A stretch of 64,000 bases of DNA, taken from JAITMY01 sp031549685. GTDB taxonomy: Bacteria > Bacteroidota > Bacteroidia > Bacteroidales > UBA932. Position numbers and translations under genes: made by a program. Positions 27,245-34,098 of this stretch are shown one piece after another (position 1 is the first letter of the stretch; every line of letters begins with the position of its first letter). Below the pieces are notes generated by a model that worked only from the letters and a program-made list of their open reading frames with translations, did no database searches and was not told the DNA's origin. The DNA lies in NCBI GenBank assembly GCA_031549685.1, contig JAVBPG010000022.1, positions 19,090-83,089 of the forward strand, given 5' to 3'.

Positions 27245-27252
27245 CAAATGTA
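27245..27252 (-). promoter_or_regulatory. Bacteroidota -7 promoter box for lysC
   Basis: On the minus strand it reads TACATTTG. Its distance from the ATG at 27214 supports the shorter lysC start, since the longer one would begin upstream of the promoter. Confidence 0.55.
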
Positions 27253-27346
27253 ATGCAAAATCTGCTTTTATGTTCGGCACCGCCTCATTTTTGCCATATT
27301 TTTATGAACAATTTTAGAGGGCTGGGCGTTGTCAAGTAAAAAAATG

Positions 27347-27354
27347 TACTTTTG
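27347..27354 (+). promoter_or_regulatory. Bacteroidota -7 promoter box for the glycosyltransferase gene
   Basis: TACTTTTG matches TAnnTTTG and lies 26 bases before the ATG at 27380. No good -33 element is seen. Confidence 0.5.
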
Positions 27355-27379
27355 CATCTTCTAACCAAGCGGGCGGTTT

Positions 27380-28279
27380 ATGGAAGACGTGCGGGCTGAG
27401 GCTAAGCCACTAATATCAATAGCGCTGTGCACCTACAACGGGGCTCGTTTTTTGCGCGAGCAGCTGGATAGCCTTGTCAACCAGTCGTACCCCAACATGG
27501 AGCTGGTGGCGGTGGACGACGGCTCCACCGATGCCACGCCGGCCATACTGGAGGAGTACGCGCAGCGCTATCCGTTTATGCGCGTGTACGCAAACGGGCG
27601 CAACCTGGGGCTGTCCAGGAATTTTGAAAGGGCGCTCACGCTGTGCAGGGGCAGCTACATTGCCGTTGCCGACCAGGACGATGTTTGGCTCCTGGATAAA
27701 ATAGAGCTGATGCTGAACGCCATCGGCAGCAACCTGCTGGTGTACGCGCACTCCTCGTACATCGATGAGCAGGGCAATGCGCTACCTCCGGGCAAGGAGT
27801 GCTGGATACCCTACACCGGCTCCGACCCGCGGCTGATGATTTTGGTAAACTTTACCTGGGGCCACAAGATTTTGTTTAGGAGGAGTTTGCTGGACTACGC
27901 CCTTCCCCTGCCCGCAGGGGTGGATTACGACTGGCACTTAGGCCTCATGGCGCTGAACTACGGGCGGGTAGCGCCGATCAACCGCAGCCTGGTAAAGCAC
28001 CGCTACCACAACGCCAACGCCACCAAAAAGCGGGATAAGCCCCGCCCGCGGCAGGACAGGCTGTTGGAGCTGCACAGCAGGCTGGGGGGCGTGGTGCAAA
28101 CGCCCGCGCTGCAGCACCGGGCCTTTTTCGAAAAAATGTATAAGCTGAGCAACCCCCAGGCCGGGCCGCTTACGCACGCCCGCTTGTGCCTGATGATTTT
28201 GAGCAACCGAAAGCTGCTCTATCACGATACCAAGAGCTTTTTTTCGCACCTGAACCTTGCCCGCAAGTATCTTTTTTAG
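27380..28279 (+). CDS. Family 2 glycosyltransferase
   Basis: GT-A fold glycosyltransferase of about 299 aa, cytoplasmic, adding a sugar from a nucleotide donor. The donor-binding signature is present early: ISIALCTYNGARFLREQLDS, then VAVDDGSTD, then the metal-binding region IAVADQDDVWLLDKI. There are no membrane helices. Close relatives often act on rhamnan or capsule glycans, but no polysaccharide cluster surrounds it, so donor and acceptor stay unknown. It is monocistronic with its own promoter. Confidence 0.9.
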   Translation: MEDVRAEAKPLISIALCTYNGARFLREQLDSLVNQSYPNMELVAVDDGSTDATPAILEEYAQRYPFMRVYANGRNLGLSRNFERALTLCRGSYIAVADQDDVWLLDKIELMLNAIGSNLLVYAHSSYIDEQGNALPPGKECWIPYTGSDPRLMILVNFTWGHKILFRRSLLDYALPLPAGVDYDWHLGLMALNYGRVAPINRSLVKHRYHNANATKKRDKPRPRQDRLLELHSRLGGVVQTPALQHRAFFEKMYKLSNPQAGPLTHARLCLMILSNRKLLYHDTKSFFSHLNLARKYLF

Positions 28280-28321
28280 CTCACGCAATCATTTTAAAAT
28301 CTAAAAATACAGTAACAAAAA

Positions 28322-29416
28322 ATGAAAACCACACCACTTACCCCGCTGCACGTTGCGCTTGGCGCCAAAATGGCCGAATTTGCCGGCTACAACATGCCCA
28401 TAGAGTACAGCGGCATTAGCGATGAGCACCTTTGCGTTTGCCAAAAACTCGGCGTTTTCGACGTGAGCCACATGGGCGAATTTTGGGTCTTAGGCCCCAA
28501 CGCCCTGCCCTTTATTCAGCACATTGTGAGCAACGATGCCTCGGTGCTGCACGACGGCAAGGTGCAGTACGCCTGCCTGATGCATCCCACCGGCGGCGTG
28601 GTGGACGACCTGCTGATTTACCGCTTTAATGCCGAAAAATATTTGCTTGTGGTCAACGCCTCCAACGCCGACAAGGATTTTGCAGCAGCAAGCCAATACG
28701 CCGAAAAGTTCGGGCTGAAAATCGGAGTCGATTTTATCAACGCCTCGGCCCAATACGCGCAGCTGGCGGTGCAGGGCCCGCTGGCGCTCAAGGCCATGCA
28801 AAAGCTGTGCGCCGAGCCGGTTGAAAATATGGAATATTACACTTTTAAAGAGGTGGAGTTTGCCGGAGTAAAAAACGCCATTTTCTCCACCACGGGCTAC
28901 ACCGGAGCGGGCGGCTGCGAAATTTACGTAAAAAGTGAGGATGCCGTAAGCCTGTGGAACGCCGTAATGGACGCCGGGAAGGACTTTGGCATACAGCCCA
29001 TTGGCCTTGGCGCACGCGACACGCTGCGCCTCGAGATGGGCTACTGCCTCTACGGCCACGAGCTCAACGACGACATTACGCCGCTGGAGGCCGGGCTGGG
29101 TTGGGTTACCAAATTCACCAAGGATTTTGTAGGAAAGGAAGCCCTGCAAAAGCAGAAGGCCGAAGGCGTGCAGCGCAAGCTCGTAGGCTTTGTGCTGCAG
29201 GATAGGGGAGTGCCCCGCGCCGAGTACGAAATTTGCAACGACAGGCAGGAAAAAATCGGCGCCGTAACCAGCGGCACCATGTCGCCGCTGAGCAAGCAGA
29301 GCATTGGCCTAGGCTACGTGCAAACCGCCTACGCCGCCCTGGGAACAAAAATTTACATCAAAGTCCGCGATAAATTCCTGGCCGCCGAGGTGGTAAAGCC
29401 GCCGTTCAGGAAGTAG
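28322..29416 (+). CDS. gcvT: Aminomethyltransferase (glycine cleavage T protein)
   Basis: Transfers the methylene group from the lipoyl-bound aminomethyl to tetrahydrofolate in the glycine cleavage system. It is 364 aa, the normal size. Signatures are GAKMAEFAGYNMPIEYSGIS and VFDVSHMGEF near the start, GYTGAGGCEIY mid-protein, and RDTLRLEMGYCLYGHEL for the folate-binding core. The other glycine cleavage genes are not in the window. It lies 42 bases after the glycosyltransferase gene. Confidence 0.96.
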   Translation: MKTTPLTPLHVALGAKMAEFAGYNMPIEYSGISDEHLCVCQKLGVFDVSHMGEFWVLGPNALPFIQHIVSNDASVLHDGKVQYACLMHPTGGVVDDLLIYRFNAEKYLLVVNASNADKDFAAASQYAEKFGLKIGVDFINASAQYAQLAVQGPLALKAMQKLCAEPVENMEYYTFKEVEFAGVKNAIFSTTGYTGAGGCEIYVKSEDAVSLWNAVMDAGKDFGIQPIGLGARDTLRLEMGYCLYGHELNDDITPLEAGLGWVTKFTKDFVGKEALQKQKAEGVQRKLVGFVLQDRGVPRAEYEICNDRQEKIGAVTSGTMSPLSKQSIGLGYVQTAYAALGTKIYIKVRDKFLAAEVVKPPFRK

Positions 29417-29464
29417 CGCTTGTGGGTTGTCATCCTGAGAAATTGTCTAAAAACCAAAAATACA

Positions 29465-29655
29465 TTTACCACAGCTCGTCCCGCAAGGCGGGAGAGACAC
29501 GGAGAACACATAGAATACAAAGAAATTATACTTAGCTCTGTTTTCTCTGCACTCTTTTAACCTACAGAATAATTTTAGAAACAGGGAGTTCACAACTTGT
29601 CCCGCAAGGCGGGAAAGTGTTTTTTCTTTTGTGCTCTCTGTGCCTCCGTGGTTAA
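29465..29655. repeat. Long inverted repeat (ACCACAGAG/CTCCGTGGT type) with palindromes in both arms
   Basis: The left arm begins ATTTACCACAG and continues AGACACGGAGAACACA. The right arm ends TGTGCTCTCTGTGCCTCCGT then GGTTAAAT, its near complement. Both arms are interrupted by the same 16-base palindrome GTCCCGCAAGGCGGGA (29478-29493 and 29599-29614). There is no transposase. It is an intergenic, MITE-like element after gcvT. Confidence 0.7.
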
Positions 29656-29749
29656 ATGCCAACAGGCTTAGCCTGTGCTGATAGAACGACCGAGGCGAAA
29701 AGCTTCGGCCGAACGGAGTACCTGCTTTTTCTTTTTCTCAAAATTCCCC
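29656..29749. other. Gene-free stretch with two small palindromes
   Basis: ACAGGCTTAGCCTGT and CCGAGGCGAAAAGCTTCGG are small hairpins just after the inverted repeat. No ORF with coding character is seen on either strand. Confidence 0.5.
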
Positions 29750-29757
29750 TATATTTG
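29750..29757 (+). promoter_or_regulatory. Bacteroidota -7 promoter box upstream of the candidate RNA
   Basis: TATATTTG matches TAnnTTTG, with a T-rich -33 region (TTTT, 29727-29730) 19 bases upstream. It is the only clear promoter between gcvT and the FISUMP lipoprotein gene. Transcription from here would run through 29801-29836 (ATTAACCATT-type repeats) and the rod-like structure. Confidence 0.45.
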
Positions 29758-29800
29758 CAGCTGTTAGTCATCACTCTAAAAGCCCTCAGTACGCAAACCG

Positions 29801-29836
29801 CCATTAACCATTTATCATTAACCATTAACCATTATT
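29801..29836. repeat. Degenerate ATTAACCATT tandem repeats
   Basis: Three to four imperfect copies of CATTAACCATT. They lie between the promoter and the structured region and resemble the start-proximal repeats seen elsewhere, here without a start codon. Confidence 0.5.
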
Positions 29837-29926
29837 TTCCGCCTATGGCATAACCCAAATCCTATTGTAGGTTTATAACTTCTTTACAAATAAGGAATTA
29901 CACATAAAAAGCGTTAGCTTTATTCA

Positions 29927-30049
29927 CTGCTTACTGAAAACTGGAAATCTTCACAAGCGATCATTGAGTAAGGTAGCGCTTACGTGGTAATGCGTGGGCT
30001 TTACTCATTTACTTGATCGCATAGGTTCTTCCAGTACCTCAGTAAGCAG
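29927..30049 (+). ncRNA. Candidate structured RNA, 6S-like rod
   Basis: A single long hairpin with ordered interruptions. An 11-bp perfect closing stem pairs CTGCTTACTGA (29927-29937) with TCAGTAAGCAG (30039-30049). A 7-bp stem ACTGGAA/TTCCAGT follows, then an open bubble of 10 and 8 bases, a 7-bp stem GCGATCA/TGATCGC, a stem GAGTAA/TTACTC, and a small apical hairpin (CGCTTAC-GTG-GTAATGCG). A long rod with a central bubble is the plan of 6S RNA, which mimics an open promoter; the Rfam Bacteroidales-1 motif is another candidate. A T-run at 30069-30075 follows. The transcript ends are inferred. Confidence 0.45.
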
Positions 30050-30144
30050 GTAGGTTGTTTAGTCCACGTTTTTTTGTGCCTACCCCCAAAGCTTTTCCAG
30101 CGGACTAAAGTAAAACCTATTTAAAAAAATTGAAACAAAAAATC

Positions 30145-31287
30145 ATGACAAAGAAAAACTTTTTTCGTTTTTGCCTGCTGCTCGGCTTGGGAGTGGCAAG
30201 CGTAACTTTTAGCTCGTGCGGTAAAGATGACGACAATGCTGTTGCCGTATCCGGTATTAGCTTGGACAAGTCAACGCTTGCGCTTGCCCTTGGCGAGGAG
30301 TACACGCTTACGGCTACCCTAACGCCTGACGATGCTACCGATAAAACCCTAAGCTGGACCAGCAGCGATGAGGCCAAGGCCACCGTTGATGCTAACGGCA
30401 GGGTAACCGCCGTTGCAGCAGGTACGGCTACTATTACTGCTCGAACTGGCGATAAAACCGCCAGCTGCAATGTTACGGTAAGCATTCCCGTAAGCGGCTT
30501 ATCGCTGAGCAAGGATACGCTTACCCTTGCTGTTGGGGAGCTTGACACTTTGCAAGCCACAGTGCTACCCGCCAACGCTACCGACCCTGCCGTAAGCTGG
30601 AGCAGCAGCGATGAGGCCAAGGCCACCGTTGATGCTAATGGCAAGGTAACGGCCGTAGCCACAGGTGCCGCTGCTATTACCGCCACCACAGCCAATGGTA
30701 AAACGGCCACTTGCCAAGTTTTTGTTTGGCAAATCTCCGATGATATAAACGGTGTAGTAGTTAACGGTGTGCGCTGGGCTACTCGCAACGTTGACGCTCC
30801 CGGCAACTTTGCCACCTCGCCCCAAGCCTCCGGCATGTTTTACCAGTGGAACCGCAAGGTAGGCTGGAGCGCTACCGACCCCATGGTAAACTCCAACGGT
30901 GGCACTACATGGGATGCTACTATACCCACTGATACCACTTGGGCTAAATCCAACGACCCCTCACCCACCGGCTGGCGGGTACCCACCGCTGCCGAAATTG
31001 ACAAGCTGCTCGATGCCGCCAAGGTAACCAGCGTATGGACTACCTACAACGGCGTGAGTGGCCGAAGGTTTACCGACAAGGCCACAGGCGCTACCCTGTT
31101 CTTCCCTGCCGTAGGCGGCCGCAGCCTCGACCGCACGCTCTTCAACGCAGGCACGGACGGCCGCTATTGGAGCAGTACGCAGAACAATAGCTTCCTCGCG
31201 CACAACCTGCGCTTCAACAGCAGCAGCGCATACCGCTACGGCTACAACCGCGGCGTCGGCTTTAGTGTCCGTCCTGCCGCAGAATAA
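30145..31287 (+). CDS. Lipoprotein with two Big2 Ig-like domains and a FISUMP domain
   Basis: 380-aa surface lipoprotein. I start at ATG 30145, giving signal MTKKNFFRFCLLLGLGVASV and Cys25 in FSSC; a TTG at 30130 is also in frame. Two tandem Big2 domains (about 36-115 and 117-200) are followed by the Fibrobacter succinogenes major paralogous domain (about 205-380, with GVRWATRNVDAPG, PTGWRVPTAAEID and RYWSST). The repeats share the stretch SSDEAKATVDANG and nearly identical DNA at about 30361-30399 and 30604-30642, suggesting recent duplication or gene conversion. The function is unknown; a surface role is likely. Confidence 0.85.
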   Translation: MTKKNFFRFCLLLGLGVASVTFSSCGKDDDNAVAVSGISLDKSTLALALGEEYTLTATLTPDDATDKTLSWTSSDEAKATVDANGRVTAVAAGTATITARTGDKTASCNVTVSIPVSGLSLSKDTLTLAVGELDTLQATVLPANATDPAVSWSSSDEAKATVDANGKVTAVATGAAAITATTANGKTATCQVFVWQISDDINGVVVNGVRWATRNVDAPGNFATSPQASGMFYQWNRKVGWSATDPMVNSNGGTTWDATIPTDTTWAKSNDPSPTGWRVPTAAEIDKLLDAAKVTSVWTTYNGVSGRRFTDKATGATLFFPAVGGRSLDRTLFNAGTDGRYWSSTQNNSFLAHNLRFNSSSAYRYGYNRGVGFSVRPAAE

Positions 31288-31311
31288 ATTCGGTTAATTT
31301 GGCTGTTTTTT

Positions 31312-31453
31312 AACCTCTCCCCCTGTCCCCTCTCCACAGGAGAGGGGCGTGTGCCACGAATGGGCGCAACAAGCACAAGAGCGCCTGTGGGTTGTAAAGT
31401 CCCTCTCCTCCCGCCTTGCGGGACAAGTTGAGGAGAGGGATTTAGGGAGAGTT
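31312..31453. repeat. MITE-like inverted repeat (CCTCTCCC type)
   Basis: The ends AACCTCTCCC and GGGAGAGTT pair with a one-base gap. Inside are two hairpins: CCCCTCTCC-ACA-GGAGAGGGG (31327-31347), and TCCCTCTCCT (31400-31409) with AGGAGAGGGA (31431-31440). The loop of the second holds the 16-base palindrome TCCCGCCTTGCGGGAC (31409-31424). A T-run at 31452-31458 could make the right end a terminator for the FISUMP gene. Confidence 0.65.
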
Positions 31454-31495
31454 TTTTTATTCGTCTTATTTGAGCTATTCGGCTATTGGGGACAG

Positions 31496-31655
31496 CTTGG
31501 GGTTGGCTTGTGTGGTGGCTATCCCCCGCTGGCGGGGGTGGTCAAAGACCGGGGGTGGAAGTCAAATGCGTGAAGCGTCCACCCCCGCCTTTCAGGCACC
31601 CCCACTCCCGCCTAAGCGGGATAAACTCTGGGGGATAGCCCACGCACAGGCGAAA
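31496..31655. repeat. 160-bp palindromic element, copy A
   Basis: Terminal arms GGCTATCCCCC and GGGGGATAGCC pair perfectly and extend outward imperfectly (GGCTTGTGTGGT with CCACGCACAGGCG). Inside, CGGGGGTGGA pairs with TCCACCCCCG around an 18-base loop. Copy B at 32067-32226 differs by two substitutions, both in that loop (31570 and 31577, G for A). No coding capacity. Confidence 0.85.
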
Positions 31656-32066
31656 GCCTCTGCCGAATGGAGCATAAGCTGTAGGAAATGCTGCTTTCTT
31701 TTTTCATTGCCGTTGGTTTTAACCAACGGGTAGGGGAAGGCACCCGCATGTTGCGCGCGGAGCACAGGTGTTTTTTCAAGGGAAACACTTGCTCCGCGCG
31801 CTTTTGCATTGCTCGCCATTATACCCGTCAGCTGAAGCAGCTTGTCCCGCAAGGCGGGAGCAATGAAGAAGAGGCTGCGCCCTGATAGGCGGCATGTGTG
31901 TTGGTGTTCAGCGGTCAATTGCATTGCCGCTGGGAACATGGCGCAATTTATAATTGTGTATGGGTTGGAAAATGTTTTCTAGCTCAAGTTGCAAACTCTC
32001 GAGTGTTCGGATCGGCATTACAAATGCCGATCAACGGCAGCAGCAACACGCCGCCGAGCGAGGGGA
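31656..32066. other. Gene-free segment between the two element copies, dense in palindromes
   Basis: No ORF with coding character. It contains CCGTTGGTT-TT-AACCAACGG (31710-31729), a 12-bp GC-rich stem GCGCGCGGAGCA/TGCTCCGCGCGC (31753-31801) whose inner arms also pair and which is followed by TTTT, the 16-base palindrome GTCCCGCAAGGCGGGA (31844-31859), and GATCGGCATT-ACA-AATGCCGATC (32010-32032). Confidence 0.65.
31753..31805 (+). terminator. Terminator-like strong hairpin
   Basis: Outer stem of 12 perfect base pairs, then a second stem CAGGTGTTT/AAACACTTG with one wobble, then TTTT. No gene on the plus strand ends nearby apart from the FISUMP lipoprotein 460 bases upstream, so what it terminates is unclear. 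Confidence 0.4.
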
Positions 32067-32226
32067 CTTGGGGTTGGCTTGTGTGGTGGCTATCCCCCGC
32101 TGGCGGGGGTGGTCAAAGACCGGGGGTGGAAGTCAAATGCATGAAGCATCCACCCCCGCCTTTCAGGCACCCCCACTCCCGCCTAAGCGGGATAAACTCT
32201 GGGGGATAGCCCACGCACAGGCGAAA
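32067..32226. repeat. 160-bp palindromic element, copy B
   Basis: Near-identical to copy A at 31496-31655, in the same orientation, 571 bases away. It ends 35 bases from the birA stop codon. Confidence 0.85.
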
Positions 32227-32260
32227 AGCCTCGGCGGAATGGGGGGGAGAGGTTTTGCTT

Positions 32261-33007
32261 TTACCTCACAAACTCCACCTCCTTAAACCAAAAGCACTCC
32301 TCCTTGCAGGCGCCCTCCTCCTGCAGCACCAGCTCGCCGTTGGGGCGCACCTCTACAATTTTGGCCGTGAACAGCTCTCCCGCCTGCGCATCCTTTTTTC
32401 TAACAAAAGGATGGTAGCCCTTGGAGCGGTACAGGCGCTCCATGTACTCGCCGTCAATGCTCAGGGATTGCGGATCCTGCAAATCGTCGTACCTTTTTAA
32501 TATACATTGCAGCAATTCGTTCAACGCAAGGGCAATATCCCGCTCCTTGCCGTCGCACAGCAGCATGGAGGTGGCGTTGGGGGCGCTGGTAAAAACTTTT
32601 TGGTTAACGTTAAGGCCAACCCCCACCACCGACTGCGAAATGTATTCGCCGCTTATGCTTTGCTCAATCAGCATGCCGGCAATCTTGCTATCGGCTACGT
32701 AAATATCGTTAGGCCATTTGATTAGGGCATCAATATTTTCCTTTTTCAGGTAGTCCGTTACGCCGAGCGATACCGCCTTGGAGAGGTAAAACATGTACTC
32801 TGCCGGCAAAAACGTGGGGTAGAGCGCCAAGGAAAAGGTAAGGTTCATGCCCTCCTCGCTCTCCCAGCCGGCGCCCTGCTGGCCGCGCCCGCGCAGCTGC
32901 TTAAGCGCCACGGCCACCGTGCCCTCGCCGCAGCCCTGCGCCATGAGCTCGGCCACCTTGTCGTTGGTAGAGCTTAGCGTTTTAAAGTGCAGTATGTTGT
33001 AATTCAT
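32261..33007 (-). CDS. birA: Biotin-[acetyl-CoA-carboxylase] ligase
   Basis: Activates biotin with ATP and attaches it to the biotin carrier domain of carboxylases. It is 248 aa and lacks the N-terminal winged helix of the E. coli repressor form, so it is enzyme only. The biotin/ATP-binding core reads KQLRGRGQQGAGWES (usual form GRGRxGRxW), with KWPNDIYVADSKIAGMLIE and VVGVGLNVNQ following. It is divergent from rsfS. The 284-base spacer holds degenerate AATCGTAAATC repeats. Confidence 0.92.
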   Translation of the reverse strand: MNYNILHFKTLSSTNDKVAELMAQGCGEGTVAVALKQLRGRGQQGAGWESEEGMNLTFSLALYPTFLPAEYMFYLSKAVSLGVTDYLKKENIDALIKWPNDIYVADSKIAGMLIEQSISGEYISQSVVGVGLNVNQKVFTSAPNATSMLLCDGKERDIALALNELLQCILKRYDDLQDPQSLSIDGEYMERLYRSKGYHPFVRKKDAQAGELFTAKIVEVRPNGELVLQEEGACKEECFWFKEVEFVR

Positions 33008-33137
33008 GGTCTGGAGTAGAAAAATATATGACTTTTAGGCCGAACTCACATGCAAAGAATCCTGTAAATCCTGTCTATAAAAATGCTAAATACAGGTCTG
33101 TTTTTTGCGCAGCATATTGTTATTGCTCAACCTACAT

Positions 33138-33198
33138 CAATCGCAAATTATCAATCGTAAATCATCAATCAAAAATCGCAAATCGTAAATCGTAAATC
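33138..33198. repeat. Degenerate AATCGTAAATC tandem repeats
   Basis: Six to seven imperfect units of ATCGTAAATC/ATCGCAAATC lie in the spacer between the divergent birA and rsfS genes, similar to the run before fmt at 54302-54336. Confidence 0.6.
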
Positions 33199-33238
33199 CC
33201 CGCGGAAACGAAGGTAGTGTTTTTTTGCTATTTTTTTT

Positions 33239-33246
33239 TAACTTTG
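33239..33246 (+). promoter_or_regulatory. Bacteroidota -7 promoter box for the rsfS-ftsH-cdsA group
   Basis: TAACTTTG matches TAnnTTTG and lies 45 bases before the rsfS ATG. It is the only clear promoter before the five-gene run rsfS-ftsH-DUF2007-cdsA-psd. Confidence 0.5.
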
Positions 33247-33291
33247 TAGGTTGGAACTAAAGTCTGTTCAACGTAAAATCGTATTTTTTTA

Positions 33292-34062
33292 ATGGTGAAA
33301 AAGAAACAAACTCAGGCTGATACCGCAGCACAGGAGCTGTGCCGGGCCGTGGCCACAGCCATGTTGGATAAGAAGGCGCAAAACGTGGTAAGCCTTGATT
33401 TGAGTAGCATTGACGGGGCTATATCTACCTATTTTGTGGTGTGCAACGCCGAATCGACCACGCAGGTTGACGCCATAGCACGCAACGTAGAGGAGCATGT
33501 GCGCAAAACCTTGGGGCAAAAGCCCCGGCGCGTGGAGGGAACCGAAAATTCGCTCTGGATTCTGATGGACTACGTGGATGTGCTGGTGCACATTTTTCAG
33601 ACCGAAATGCGCGAGTTTTACCGCATAGAGCAGCTCTGGGCCGACGCCGCGCTGGAGCTCCACACCGATGAGCCTCCGGTAGTTAAAAAAACTACTGCCG
33701 TGAAAAAGGTGGCCGCCACCGCTAAAAAAACGGCGGCTGAGCCAACGAAAAAAGCCGCTGCCGCAACAAAAAAGGTGGCCGCTAAAACCACCAAGGTAGC
33801 CGGGGAAGAGGTAAAAAAGACCGTTGCCAAAAAAGCTACCGTAAAGGCAAGCGCTACAAGCAAAAAAACGGTTTCCGCCAAGGCAAGCACAGCCACCAAA
33901 AAGGCCACGGAAGCCAAGCCCGCCGCCAAAAAACCGGTGGTTAAAAAAACGGTTACAAAAAAAGTAGCGGAGGCCAAGCCCGCCGCTAAAAAAACAGCTG
34001 CCAAAAAGGTAACGGCAGCCAAGCCGGCCGCAAAAAAAACGTCAACAAAAACGGCGAAGTAG
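33292..34062 (+). CDS. rsfS: Ribosome silencing factor RsfS with a histone-H1-like C-terminal tail
   Basis: Residues 1 to about 122 are the RsfS/Iojap domain, which binds ribosomal protein L14 and blocks 30S-50S joining in starvation (DLSSIDGAISTYFVVCNAES, WILMDYVDVLVHIF). RsfS is normally 105-130 aa. This protein is 256 aa, because about 130 extra residues of almost only Lys, Ala, Thr, Val and Pro follow, with PAAKK- and KKTVAKKA-type repeats like those of eukaryotic H1 or bacterial Hc1-like proteins. Such a tail could bind rRNA or DNA. It has no frameshift and the same strand and codon style as its neighbours. It is first in the ftsH-cdsA group. Confidence 0.9.
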   Translation: MVKKKQTQADTAAQELCRAVATAMLDKKAQNVVSLDLSSIDGAISTYFVVCNAESTTQVDAIARNVEEHVRKTLGQKPRRVEGTENSLWILMDYVDVLVHIFQTEMREFYRIEQLWADAALELHTDEPPVVKKTTAVKKVAATAKKTAAEPTKKAAAATKKVAAKTTKVAGEEVKKTVAKKATVKASATSKKTVSAKASTATKKATEAKPAAKKPVVKKTVTKKVAEAKPAAKKTAAKKVTAAKPAAKKTSTKTAK

Positions 34063-34098
34063 GCATATCCCAAAAGCGTGTAACAACAATTTATTTTT

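Noticed and set aside
27215..27280. Longer aspartate kinase start (22 extra residues)
   Set aside because: The -7 promoter box at 27245-27252 would lie inside the extension, and homologues start at MKVLKFGGTSVG.
31592..31939. 115-codon minus-strand ORF in the palindrome-rich segment
   Set aside because: Runs through the element copy and strong hairpins; no domain or coding bias is visible.
31496..32226. Insertion sequence with two terminal repeats
   Set aside because: No transposase ORF lies between the copies, and the copies are direct, not inverted, repeats; recorded instead as a possible composite non-autonomous element.
33138..33198. Possible CRISPR-like array in the birA/rsfS spacer
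   Set aside because: Units are only about 10 bases, imperfect and without unique spacers; no cas gene is in the window.
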